Assembly (NCBI GenBank): GCA_040285745.1
Contig: JAUFOR010000006.1
Span: 620,001-684,000, forward strand
From: Barthelona sp. PCE
Lineage: Eukaryota; Metamonada: BaSk clade
Direction of reading: 5' to 3'
DNA length: 64,000 bases
Position numbers and translations under genes: made by a program. Positions 9,123 through 18,431 of this stretch are shown in pieces; position 1 is the stretch's first letter; each line of letters begins with the position of its first letter. The notes beneath the pieces were generated by a model. It was not told where the DNA came from. It made no database searches and saw only the letters and a program-made list of their open reading frames with translations.

Positions 9123-11369
9123 ATGTCCAATGAATCCTCAAACAACCCACCTTTATTCGCTCCAAACATCGTTCTGAGCAAATCCCCATCAACATCAAGC
9201 ATTTCAAGTAACGTAGAGCAGTCTCCTCATAGAAACCGCAGTCCTCGTGAAGAGAGAAACTCCTCGAACTCGCCTATCATGCCAGTTGCATCCCTTGCGA
9301 GACCAGATAAGTCATCAATTCGTAGTAGATCTACCAACCCTTCTTTGGCACGAACCAAGTCAAGTTCTCTGATGTCAAGTGGTCCCACCAGTGATACTAT
9401 GAACGACTTCTTCAGTTCTAGAATGAACAAGAAGGTAGATATTACAAAGACCTCCTCCGGACGTTTTAAGAAACCCCAACGTTCTTCCACTCCTAACCCT
9501 CGTTACAGTGGCTCAGGCAACTCTGACCGTTTCAGAGAAGATCACCGTGACCGTGACCGTGACCGTGATGGTTTCCGTTCCAATTTCAAGTACGGTAATT
9601 CAGGTCCTCTTGGTTCAGCTTTTGATACCCGTAGCAGAGGTTACGACAACAGGAAGCGCCCCACAACCAAGCAGCATCAAGAATACTCTGAGAACGAGTT
9701 GTTTGCTGTCAAGGCTAAAACACAAGATATCAACGCTGATTTTTATGATCAATGTGATGTTGAAGTCAGTGGTGAAGCCATTGCTCCTCCATATGAGTCA
9801 ATCGAAGATTTCGTTGATGTCTCGTGTCAGATCTTGAAGGATAACATCAAGCGTTGCCGTTTCGGTACCTTGACTCCCGTCCAATCAAACGCTATGCCTA
9901 TCGTTACTTCTGGTCGGGATATCATGTGCTCAGCTCCCACTGGTTCAGGTAAGACATTTTCTTTCCTCGCACCCCTTATCAACAATATTGCAAGTGGTCG
10001 TTGGGAGAATATTCCTCCGAATTTCGATCCTGAGCGCAGAAAGTACCGTTCTGCCGCTAACCCCAGCGTCATTATTCTGAGCCCAACCAGAGAGCTCGCA
10101 AGTCAAATCTACTTAGAATCCCTTCGTTTGCTTTTCAGCAGACGTAGACGTCGTGAAGTTCGTTCTGTTGTTGCTTATGGTGGTGTTGCAATCAACTTCC
10201 AACAGAATGATTTGCAACGTGGTTGCGACATCCTTATATGTTGTCCTGGTCGTCTAATTGATTTACTCAACCGTGGCTTTGTCAATTTCTCTAAGCTCCG
10301 CGCAGTCGTCCTTGATGAGGCCGATCGTCAGCTTGATATGGGATTCCGCCCCCAGATCAATGAGATCTTTGGTTATATCCACGATCAGGCTGAGTTACCC
10401 ACGAAGTACAGTCGTGATAACAGTTATAATGATGACATTCAAGTTATCGAGTACGGTACTCAGGTTCTCATGTTCTCCGCCACATTCCCTCAAGTGGTAC
10501 AAGAACTCGCAGGTAAGTTATTATCCGATTACGTTTTCCTCACCGTTGGTCACGTTGGCCAATCATTGAACAACATCACACAGAAGTTGGTTAACATTTC
10601 CCCTCAGGAGAAGCACCAACACCTCTTGGATTTGTTGGATGTTTTCTTCCCTCAGAAAGACCAGCTTCAGGAATTGAACTGGAGATCTAACAAGGTTGAA
10701 GAAGGAGATCCCGTTGAAGTCAAAGTTCTCGTTTTCGTCGAGACTAAGAGAGATGCTGAGGCGCTCCATGATTCTGTCGAAGATGCTGGATACCATTGTC
10801 TTGTTATTCACGGTGACCGTGATCAGCAGCAACGTGAGCTTGCAATGGAAGAGTTCAGAAGACGTCCTCGTTGTGTTCTCATTGGTACAGATGTTCTTTC
10901 TCGTGGTCTTGATGTTCCTAACGTCAGTCACGTTATTAACTATGATATGCCCAATGACATTGACACTTACACCCATCGTATTGGACGTTCAGGTCGTATG
11001 GGTGCTCAAGGTCAAGCCACATCATTCATCACTTACGATGATTCTCGTATCTTTAACGATTTGTACAAACATCTTGAGACTTCTGGTAACAATATTCCTG
11101 ATTGGTTTACTAAGATGCTACCTCGTCGTGGTGGTCGTGGTGGTCGTAATTCACACCGTCGTGATGTTCGTCGTAACAATAACAAGGGTGGAAACAAGGG
11201 TAAGCGTCAAAACCAAGGTAGCAGCAGTGGAAGCACTTCTTTCAATTTCAGAGATCGTGAAAGCAGCAATAGCAAACGTAGCAATAACAATATCAGTTCT
11301 AAACCCAGCAACAAGGGACCTAGCAACTTCCAATCACTCAACAACAACCAAGAAGAATGGACATGGTAG
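9123..11369 (+). CDS. DEAD-box ATP-dependent RNA helicase, Ded1/DDX3 type
   Basis: A 748-residue protein. The start is the ATG at 9123; upstream in-frame codons offer only TTG. A Ser/Asn/Arg-rich N-terminus of about 210 residues includes an RD repeat coded by a CCGTGA tandem repeat. The helicase core has GTLTPVQSNAMPI (Q-motif Gln), Walker A APTGSGKT near 269-276, PTREL, DEAD at about 397-400, SAT near 451-453, GTDVLSRGLDVP and HRIGRSGRMG near 618-627. The C-terminus is RGG-like and Ser/Asn-rich. The order and the sequence around the Q-motif match Ded1/DDX3, which unwinds mRNA leaders in translation initiation. The stop lies 2 bp from the stop of the convergent gene. Codon use (CGT, GGT) suggests good expression. 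Confidence 0.92.
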   Translation: MSNESSNNPPLFAPNIVLSKSPSTSSISSNVEQSPHRNRSPREERNSSNSPIMPVASLARPDKSSIRSRSTNPSLARTKSSSLMSSGPTSDTMNDFFSSRMNKKVDITKTSSGRFKKPQRSSTPNPRYSGSGNSDRFREDHRDRDRDRDGFRSNFKYGNSGPLGSAFDTRSRGYDNRKRPTTKQHQEYSENELFAVKAKTQDINADFYDQCDVEVSGEAIAPPYESIEDFVDVSCQILKDNIKRCRFGTLTPVQSNAMPIVTSGRDIMCSAPTGSGKTFSFLAPLINNIASGRWENIPPNFDPERRKYRSAANPSVIILSPTRELASQIYLESLRLLFSRRRRREVRSVVAYGGVAINFQQNDLQRGCDILICCPGRLIDLLNRGFVNFSKLRAVVLDEADRQLDMGFRPQINEIFGYIHDQAELPTKYSRDNSYNDDIQVIEYGTQVLMFSATFPQVVQELAGKLLSDYVFLTVGHVGQSLNNITQKLVNISPQEKHQHLLDLLDVFFPQKDQLQELNWRSNKVEEGDPVEVKVLVFVETKRDAEALHDSVEDAGYHCLVIHGDRDQQQRELAMEEFRRRPRCVLIGTDVLSRGLDVPNVSHVINYDMPNDIDTYTHRIGRSGRMGAQGQATSFITYDDSRIFNDLYKHLETSGNNIPDWFTKMLPRRGGRGGRNSHRRDVRRNNNKGGNKGKRQNQGSSSGSTSFNFRDRESSNSKRSNNNISSKPSNKGPSNFQSLNNNQEEWTW
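9545..9568 (+). repeat. CCGTGA x4 tandem hexamer inside the helicase gene
   Basis: Four exact copies of CCGTGA encode the RDRDRD stretch of the disordered N-terminus. Being a 6-bp unit, copy-number change would keep the frame. Confidence 0.85.
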
Positions 11370-11371
11370 AT

Positions 11372-12922
11372 TTACAAGATTTTGAGATCAAAGTAATCGT
11401 TTAAGAACTTTTTAAACGAGAGTTCCAAAGTAAAACATTCAATTTCTTTTCTTTTAAAAATTCTGTTAAAAAATCCTCTCTTAGTAATTAACAATTCCTC
11501 TTTTTCATTATTAGGAGCTATCATGTGAATATATTCGTGACAGTTTTCTGAGTCTACCAATACTTCATCAACTAGAAGTGGTAACATTGAACAGGTAGGT
11601 AGTGAAATCTCTATAATCTCCTTTGGTTCTTCAGAATACTTAAGAACAGGAATAAAAATGATGGAAACGATTTCATGAACAGGTTTTTGAAGTAATAAGT
11701 GTCTTTCTTGCTTGCTCATATTCAGTAAAAAGCGTAAAGCACGATAGACATTGGTTAATTTAGTATAAAACGAACTAAATTCGGTTATTGTGAGCATTTT
11801 CCGACAATGTCTGATTATTTCATCAAATAAAACATCAAAATTTAACCAACAATCAATAAATAAGTTAAAATGTTTCAAAATAATTGCTGAGAACATTCTA
11901 TCGTCTAACGTCTCAATAAAGGACGCATCGTTTTCAACACATACCTCAAGGTTCGTCGCGCACAGATAGGTGACAGATCCAAATGCGTCTAGTAGTGTAA
12001 TGTTGAACTGATACTGAACTCTGTTGAGATGACCCAGGATCAGTTCAGATGGCGAATATTCTAAGAGAATTCTGCTATCAACCTCAGTGAACACACTCAT
12101 AGAAGAGCGGTGAACGACTGAATCGTCAATAAAAGTTGTGTTATTATCATGAATGGTAACAATCTCACTGATGATCACACGTGGCTCGGATAAAACTTTA
12201 TCAACCAATTGCGACACATCATCGAACGCATATGACGTGATATCATGGCGCTTTCCAGCTGTTGTATGTAGAAGACCGCTCAAATATTTGGGTAATACTG
12301 TCTGACTATCTGCGATTATTGATACAGATTGGAGACATGGGCTCTTCAAGAACTTCTCGACGCAGTATTTCGCCAGCTTCTCATCTGCTTGTGTGGGTTC
12401 TTTCATATCACTTAATACTAAAATGACATTAGCAATATGAGGTACTTCTAACAACGCAAACAGAACTCCCATCCATGATGTAGAGCCACGGTGTTCTTCC
12501 TTAATGATATGGTTTGGTGATATACTAAAAGAATGATCTTGAACAAAACTTCTTGAAAAAAGTACTCTGTTCTGGGATGCTATATATAAATCTGTTTGAC
12601 TTTCCAAGAAACCAACGGTTTCGCCAGCAGGTAGATCATACAGGATATTTTTTTGTTTCGTGCTTCGTGCCTTTAACGGTTTTGTATTGGCACCAGGGAG
12701 TAAAAGTTCATTGAAACAGAAACTTGGAATGCTGAGCTCTACTTGACCTGGTACTGCCGTTGAAGGTTGGGATAACTGTTTTATCCTAAAATTGGTTAAA
12801 AAATTTGAAGTAGGCCCTTTAGGGATCGGTAATTCTACAATTTCTTCATGTTCCACTGAATTTATGCTGTGTGCAGGCTGTTCCTCCTCCACTTGTACTT
12901 CTATACAGGTGGGTTCCTCCAT
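11372..12922 (-). CDS. protein of unknown function with a possible vWA-like segment
   Basis: A 516-residue protein from ATG 12922; the longer frame upstream begins with GTG. There is an acidic N-terminus. Residues about 120-260 resemble the second half of a von Willebrand A fold: GSTSWMGVLFALLE (like the MIDAS-Thr helix), ANVILVLSDMKEP (like a TVLLLTDG strand), then CLQSVSIIADS and a final helix DDVSQLVDKVL. The first DxSxS motif of a true MIDAS is not seen, so metal binding is doubtful. The remaining C-terminal half is hydrophobic-helical with no recognised domain. The vWA suggestion is inference from pattern only. It converges on the helicase gene with just 2 bp between stop codons. Confidence 0.6.
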   Translation of the reverse strand: MEEPTCIEVQVEEEQPAHSINSVEHEEIVELPIPKGPTSNFLTNFRIKQLSQPSTAVPGQVELSIPSFCFNELLLPGANTKPLKARSTKQKNILYDLPAGETVGFLESQTDLYIASQNRVLFSRSFVQDHSFSISPNHIIKEEHRGSTSWMGVLFALLEVPHIANVILVLSDMKEPTQADEKLAKYCVEKFLKSPCLQSVSIIADSQTVLPKYLSGLLHTTAGKRHDITSYAFDDVSQLVDKVLSEPRVIISEIVTIHDNNTTFIDDSVVHRSSMSVFTEVDSRILLEYSPSELILGHLNRVQYQFNITLLDAFGSVTYLCATNLEVCVENDASFIETLDDRMFSAIILKHFNLFIDCWLNFDVLFDEIIRHCRKMLTITEFSSFYTKLTNVYRALRFLLNMSKQERHLLLQKPVHEIVSIIFIPVLKYSEEPKEIIEISLPTCSMLPLLVDEVLVDSENCHEYIHMIAPNNEKEELLITKRGFFNRIFKRKEIECFTLELSFKKFLNDYFDLKIL

Positions 12923-13048
12923 CACAGAACCATAAGGGAACACAGAAAGGGGATAATGAGTATAACAGCTTTTTATTAATAGCACAATGCATTACAAGGT
13001 TTGCTAACGTTTATTTACAAACTTCAGTCCAAAAGCTGAGAAAATTCC

Positions 13049-15061
13049 TTAATATATTATTTGGTCAATATCAGCACTTGCAAGTAAAGTAGGAATGTGA
13101 TACTCCTTACTTGTTTCTGTTATGTTAATGGGATCAGTTAGATCTATGGTAGTACAAACAATTGCTCTTTTTTCAAAACAATGATCTGCATGTTTGATAA
13201 TTGAACATTCATCAGTATATCTAGTTTCTTGAATTCCTTTAAAATCAAACTCACAAACATCTCTGGCCGTAATGACATCATCTTTCACAGAAAAAGTCAA
13301 TAACATCCCTCCGGCGATGATGGAATCAAAGCTAACCCATCTGGTGAATGCTGTTGAATTAGTTCTTAAAACATAGTAAGATTCAAGTGGTTCTTCTTGG
13401 TCCCAATCCATACAGTAAACATGTTCGAAGAACCCTTCTCTAACACTTTGTTGTGTGATGATGAATAATTGAAGATTTGTATTGGGTATGAACCAAGGAC
13501 AAAGTTTCAATTTTGCATCAGTCATTTCATCAACACAATGAGTTGTAATCGGCCGACCGTCATCATCAACCATTGCTATAATTAAATCATCTTTCGTTGA
13601 TATGGCCAGCGTGTTGCGTTCACATTCATCTAGCCTTATACAGTAAGCTCCTTCAGGAGCCATACCTAAAACATAATTTCCAAGATAAAAGTTTGGTTCT
13701 ACTTGAAGCAAATGACCGTTGTTGTATACAAGAGCATGGTCGTGGACTATTCCAAACAGCATACCTTGACGTCTAGGCATTTCAACAACAATATCCTCTC
13801 CATTACACCATTGCCGTTTCTCAAATTCACCTCCTACATGCTTTAAATATGTGATTGTGCCATCTGCGTACACGTACCACGACTTTAATGACCCATATCG
13901 AGTTGTAGCTTCCTTATCATTAACACTAACAATTTTGTTGTTGCAAAAGTCAAGATAATGGATAGTGCCACCATATTCTAGAGAGAATACACCATCATTG
14001 AGGTATTGGACAGGTTTAGATCTTGGTAAACGATAAATTAACTCACTTCTATTAAAAAACTGAACTTTACCGGCTCTTCTGTCAATGTTTTGCCCAAACC
14101 ATGTTGGTCTATATATGAAATCACATTTTAAATCAATTGGTATAGCTTTTGTAAACATTTCACACAGCATAGTACCAGAAACTGTTGTCATCACACCTTT
14201 ATCTATACAAACATACAAAGACTCCTTTTCGCTAAAGAAAATTATTTCAAGTCGAATAGAAGATCTACTGATGATTGCAAACGATATATATTTATCCAGT
14301 TCTAATGAATGTAACTCAAAAAACATTTCCATTAAATTAACAATATTGCCAAATTCATCAACCAATATTAGATTTGTTCTATTAGAGTAATACTTCCTGA
14401 ATCCAACACAATAAGCATTTAAACAGGGGAGCAATCGGGAAAATGTAGGTATATTCAGCGGCACTAACTTTAATTCTACAGTTGGATCAATATCTTCATC
14501 AGAATATTTGTACAACAGGCGATTATTACTATTATCAGTAAGTATTAACATATTGTTAATTTGAAGTTCCGTATTCATCAGTTTTAAATCATTAATGATT
14601 CGATATTCACTAGTCTTGACATCAAATAACACAGTAAACAACGTATTATTCCTTACAAGCATAAACAGAGCACGTGATGGGGTACACATCATCACCAATG
14701 TTGGTGTACCCAGTGTCCCTTCAATTAATTCAGATGGATAATTAAAGTTAATGAGTTCAAAATCATCGGTGGTTAAATCCTTGAATAATCTTAACTCATC
14801 TCCATTCTGTTTGAATGTGATTGTGAAGTACATTGGCTCTTCAGCACCGTATTCTGGATAAACTGTTCGTTTTCGATTTGAAAACTGAACAGAGCCACAT
14901 TCAGAACATATTTGTGCGATGAATTCACCATCCCTCATTGAAGAATATTCATGACGTTCCAAGTTGCTCCAAACAGCGTATCCACGTGTGTCAACATTTA
15001 AACAACCGTTGGGTACGCTTTTAATAGATAATTGATCATGAAAATTTTTTTGGCGTGGCAT
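13049..15061 (-). CDS. unknown protein, intact paralogue of the broken gene at 5225-7102
   Basis: A 670-residue protein with no signal peptide or membrane segment. It is built of repeated short hydrophobic strand-like segments separated by turns (for example YVYADGTITYL, HALVYNNGHLLQV), suggesting a beta-propeller or similar all-beta fold; I cannot match it to WD40 or Kelch. A C-x2-C pair (ICSECG) lies near residue 51. The stretch at about 142-186 (LFTVLFD ... N-x-x-R-LLYK) aligns with residues about 125-171 of the broken gene, indicating a lineage-specific family. It lies 126 bp upstream of the vWA-like gene on the same strand. Function unknown. Confidence 0.7.
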   Translation of the reverse strand: MPRQKNFHDQLSIKSVPNGCLNVDTRGYAVWSNLERHEYSSMRDGEFIAQICSECGSVQFSNRKRTVYPEYGAEEPMYFTITFKQNGDELRLFKDLTTDDFELINFNYPSELIEGTLGTPTLVMMCTPSRALFMLVRNNTLFTVLFDVKTSEYRIINDLKLMNTELQINNMLILTDNSNNRLLYKYSDEDIDPTVELKLVPLNIPTFSRLLPCLNAYCVGFRKYYSNRTNLILVDEFGNIVNLMEMFFELHSLELDKYISFAIISRSSIRLEIIFFSEKESLYVCIDKGVMTTVSGTMLCEMFTKAIPIDLKCDFIYRPTWFGQNIDRRAGKVQFFNRSELIYRLPRSKPVQYLNDGVFSLEYGGTIHYLDFCNNKIVSVNDKEATTRYGSLKSWYVYADGTITYLKHVGGEFEKRQWCNGEDIVVEMPRRQGMLFGIVHDHALVYNNGHLLQVEPNFYLGNYVLGMAPEGAYCIRLDECERNTLAISTKDDLIIAMVDDDGRPITTHCVDEMTDAKLKLCPWFIPNTNLQLFIITQQSVREGFFEHVYCMDWDQEEPLESYYVLRTNSTAFTRWVSFDSIIAGGMLLTFSVKDDVITARDVCEFDFKGIQETRYTDECSIIKHADHCFEKRAIVCTTIDLTDPINITETSKEYHIPTLLASADIDQIIY

Positions 15062-15162
15062 TCTTCAAAATTAGGTTGTTTAATTAAATAAAAAGGCCAA
15101 ATTAGATGGAAGTAAAGTTGAAAAACGAAATGAAAAGGAGTCACAAAAGTTTTACAAATAAA

Positions 15163-17781
15163 CTACAATAAACGTACGATTTCAGGATCAAGGGGTTGTA
15201 TATAATCATGTTCTGCCAATGTTGCATCTGTACTCACAAGATTGAACCGCAAAAGTGCAGTATTGCAACACAAAGAATAACGGTTCCTATCCTCCTCTGA
15301 TATAACACATCCAGGTGTATAATGAAGACTGTATTCTTTCAATTCGTCCTCCATCAACCGCATAAACCTGATAAATGTCTGTGTACACACTTCTTTTTTA
15401 TGTCCACGAGAAAAAGACCACAGCAAACCGTATGAAGGTTGCACCATAATACATCTTCTGAGCAACCGATCAATGTGAACGCTTGGATATGTCTTAATGA
15501 GGAAAATGGCCTTGATAGCTTCAAGGAAAGAATCTCCATATTGTGGAGTGAATGAAATGGACCACGTCAGCAATTCAAGTGCTCTATTGGGATCGTATAA
15601 CGGTGAGCTGGGATTCAGTAAGATACGTGCACCCTCACACCACACTTCACCACTCTTTGGGACCTGAGAAGACGCGTCAATAAACAACCTGAAGTTTAAG
15701 GGCAGATGTAAATCTTGGCTGTTAGTAGAAAGTGACAACTTTAATAGGACGTTTGCTGGTATAGGGGATTCTATCTCCTTCACATTAGTAATATCAAATG
15801 TTGAGAGGACGTGATGAATGAGATCTTGTGTGAAAGCAGGTTTTTTATCATTTAGCTTTGCAATAACTGTATTAAAATCCAGCTTGGTCTCAGTAAACTC
15901 ACGTAGATCATCTATAGTGAGTTCAGGACAATTGAATACCTGTACTAATATTGACCACAGACGACCGCTTGCAGGGTAGCCGAATAACACAGTGACCAAG
16001 AAGTGTGCACACTCTCTGTACAACTTGCGCCTCAATAAGAAAAGAGATAAACTCAATGCAGCCTTCCATTTCGACGATGATGTCAAAAACGAAGTATGTA
16101 GGATCAACGCTGTTTGTTGATGATTACCAATTTCCTCAAGATCACGAACAATTGCAGTGAGCACAACAGAACGACTTCTTCTTTGGGATGAGTCAAAGGC
16201 ATTACGTATACGTCTGCAATAATCCTGCAATGCTGAAACAGGTCCTCCTAAAAAGTATTTGAGGAAACACAGCTTGGCTTGTTGAAGGATGATACGGTAC
16301 TCAACCTTCCCCTCATAGCTATCAATGAGCTTTTCATTAAGGGACATAGCTTTTAACAAATGAAAATTCGAACTCTTGAGCGTATTACGACGTTCATAAT
16401 GGTTAAGGAATGATGATTTGATTATACTATCACTGATTTCAACGAGATACTTTGGGAGCTTATCAAACGGCATTAGTTGTGATACATGAGAGTAATACTG
16501 TAAAATTTCATCAACTCTTATAAATGGGTCTAAAAGCTGTTTTAAACGAAGTTCTTGATGAAAGAATATACTATATCTGTTGTTCTGAGCAATACCCTCC
16601 TGCACAACAGCAAGTCCTCGATCAAAATAACAGTTAACCTCATAAGCACCTGCAGAACCTTGATAACTAGGAGCAAACGAAATGTCATGTTTCGTTGCAT
16701 CATTAAAATCTTCTGTTGCAGCACCGTTTAAACCAAGATAACTCTCCGTTATCGCTGTAGAAAGAACAAGTTTCCAGTACTCATTAACGGTATGTAATCC
16801 TAAAGCTTTGGCATGAGCAAGTGCTGCGATCGAAATGCGCAATGACATACTAAAATTATTCTCGTTGTTATAAAACCCACTAAGAGCATAGACACTGTCA
16901 AAATCAAAAGTACTGTAAGATGCTTCATAATTCATCAGATAGATACGTTTGTAAAAATCATATGATACGAAGCTAAGACTCAATTCTAAGAGTCTTTTTG
17001 ATAGAATGCGTACACAATTATTTAATGCAGTAATGTGTAAATCATTTTCATGAGATAAATCATGATGATTAATGATAGCCAAAATGATCTCCTCAATCAC
17101 ACTGAATGAGAAAGAAAATGGAGACCATGATATCAAATTCATTAACATATCATTACGAAATACACATTTGAAAGATTCTACAATTTGCTTAATATTATGA
17201 CGGAATGCTTTTGTCTTAATTCTCGTCTGATTCTTTGGGACTTTTGTGACCGTGGGTATGGGACCGTGTATCGATACTGATGATGAAGAAGGAAAGCGTA
17301 CTGATGGATAGAATGAACTGGAAGTACTCATTATAGTTGAGGCACTTGACTTCCTTGAATAGACTGTTAATAGATCATCTGAGTGTTCGTACTGCCCGCT
17401 CTCCTTGAATGAGAAGGGATTGCTGGTTTCAGGAGAATTCTTCCAGAAATCTTGAAAAACAGTTTTGTTTAAGTCTCGAACAATTGGCTCGAAAATTTTA
17501 CCTGTTTCAGATGTCTCTGTGATGTTTCCACTACTGCTCAGCATATTTGTCAACACATCAGTGTCTTCTGGATCACTTTGATCCAGGATCATGCTTTGTT
17601 GTTCAATTGCATCATCACCATCCTTCAAAAGGGTGTTCATGACTTGCTCTATAGGCTGAAACTTGCGAACTTCTGGGGAAAATGCATTAGGTGTATTGAT
17701 AAAGTTGTTTATACTATTTTCGGGGCTCGGAAAGAACGGATTGCGAGATTCAGCCTTTGCTCCAGGCGTTTTCATAAACAT
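15163..17781 (-). CDS. large alpha-helical TPR-like repeat protein
   Basis: An 872-residue protein starting at ATG 17781; a second ATG at 17775 is equally possible. About 200 N-terminal residues are Ser/Pro/Asn-rich and probably disordered. From about 200 on, the protein is helical with TPR/HAT-like helix pairs. The C-terminal part, residues about 709-790, carries distinctive phrases: GEVWCEGARILLNP, then ALELLTWSISFTPQYGDSF, then RRCIMVQPSYGLLW. I have the impression that this segment is conserved among protist TPR proteins, but I cannot give it a name. No membrane segments. Likely a scaffold (inference). Confidence 0.65.
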   Translation of the reverse strand: MFMKTPGAKAESRNPFFPSPENSINNFINTPNAFSPEVRKFQPIEQVMNTLLKDGDDAIEQQSMILDQSDPEDTDVLTNMLSSSGNITETSETGKIFEPIVRDLNKTVFQDFWKNSPETSNPFSFKESGQYEHSDDLLTVYSRKSSASTIMSTSSSFYPSVRFPSSSSVSIHGPIPTVTKVPKNQTRIKTKAFRHNIKQIVESFKCVFRNDMLMNLISWSPFSFSFSVIEEIILAIINHHDLSHENDLHITALNNCVRILSKRLLELSLSFVSYDFYKRIYLMNYEASYSTFDFDSVYALSGFYNNENNFSMSLRISIAALAHAKALGLHTVNEYWKLVLSTAITESYLGLNGAATEDFNDATKHDISFAPSYQGSAGAYEVNCYFDRGLAVVQEGIAQNNRYSIFFHQELRLKQLLDPFIRVDEILQYYSHVSQLMPFDKLPKYLVEISDSIIKSSFLNHYERRNTLKSSNFHLLKAMSLNEKLIDSYEGKVEYRIILQQAKLCFLKYFLGGPVSALQDYCRRIRNAFDSSQRRSRSVVLTAIVRDLEEIGNHQQTALILHTSFLTSSSKWKAALSLSLFLLRRKLYRECAHFLVTVLFGYPASGRLWSILVQVFNCPELTIDDLREFTETKLDFNTVIAKLNDKKPAFTQDLIHHVLSTFDITNVKEIESPIPANVLLKLSLSTNSQDLHLPLNFRLFIDASSQVPKSGEVWCEGARILLNPSSPLYDPNRALELLTWSISFTPQYGDSFLEAIKAIFLIKTYPSVHIDRLLRRCIMVQPSYGLLWSFSRGHKKEVCTQTFIRFMRLMEDELKEYSLHYTPGCVISEEDRNRYSLCCNTALLRFNLVSTDATLAEHDYIQPLDPEIVRLL

Positions 17782-17922
17782 GGTGATCAAGAAGACTTAA
17801 CTACTTGATTCTAAATGAATGTAAAAGGGTAACAAAACGACTAACGTAAAGTGAGATTATTTTTTCTTGAGAAGGTGGTTGAGCTATGTCAAAAAGATAA
17901 ACATATTAAAAATGAAGAGATA

Positions 17923-17928
17923 TTTATT
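17923..17928 (-). terminator. AATAAA overlapping the SKP1 stop codon
   Basis: On the minus strand the last codons read CAA TAA A, so AATAAA contains the stop codon. This is one of five such genes in the window and implies a very short 3' UTR. Confidence 0.55.
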
Positions 17929-18388
17929 GTGATACAATTCCCAGTGCAGCTAATTCATCCTCGACTTGCTGCTTTTCTTCAGGGCTAAAATCATCCTCGA
18001 CACCAAAGAGATCCCTAATTTCTCCAATGCTTAATGTCTCAAGAATCTTTGAGAGAGCAGCTGTGCATACTTCAAGCATACTTTCGAACTCAATCTTTGA
18101 AGCGCTAAGAACCATGTCAAATAGCTGCTCGTTGGTTACTGCTATGAATTCAGCTTCAAAAACAGCTTTTTCAGCATAATACACGTATTCATCTGATGAT
18201 TCCTTGGTTGATATGCTATGATAAAATTTGAGTGCTTCGACACATTTTGACAAAGCAAAGGCGGAAATATCTGTAGTAATATGGTCTTCCAAAGAAGAAA
18301 TTGCAGTAAAGCTGCGGGCATGCAGTAACTCGCGATCTGTGAGTGTGAATGAGGTTCCGTCCTCAGCTACTAATGTTACAGTGGTCAT
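17924..18388 (-). CDS. SKP1: SKP1-like SCF ubiquitin-ligase adaptor
   Basis: A 154-residue protein, the usual SKP1 length. The N-terminal BTB/POZ-like part begins with a VTLVAEDGTSF strand. The C-terminal dimerisation part has NEQLFDMVLSASKIEFESML (matching [20 protein letters not shown]) and the signature SIGEIRDLFGVEDDFSPEE (matching TPEEIRKTFNIKNDFTEEE). SKP1 links F-box proteins to cullin-1 in SCF ligases. The normally conserved WCE ending, part of the F-box interface, is replaced by ALGIVSQ. The gene is divergent to the phosducin-like gene with only 43 bp between start codons. Confidence 0.9.
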   Translation of the reverse strand: MTTVTLVAEDGTSFTLTDRELLHARSFTAISSLEDHITTDISAFALSKCVEALKFYHSISTKESSDEYVYYAEKAVFEAEFIAVTNEQLFDMVLSASKIEFESMLEVCTAALSKILETLSIGEIRDLFGVEDDFSPEEKQQVEDELAALGIVSQ

Positions 18389-18431
18389 AATATAAAGATA
18401 CTACTGAAAAGAGAGTGTATTTACGATAACA
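18389..18431. promoter_or_regulatory. 43-bp divergent promoter between SKP1 and phosducin-like gene
   Basis: The two ATGs face away from each other across 43 AT-rich bases. Both transcription starts and leaders must fit here or extend into the opposite coding sequence. A TATAAAG-like string occurs near 18391. Confidence 0.55.

Noticed and set aside
10696-11385. 229-codon hydrophobic frame over the helicase 3' end
   Set aside because: It is a shifted-frame shadow of the Arg/Gly-rich, GT-rich helicase codons.
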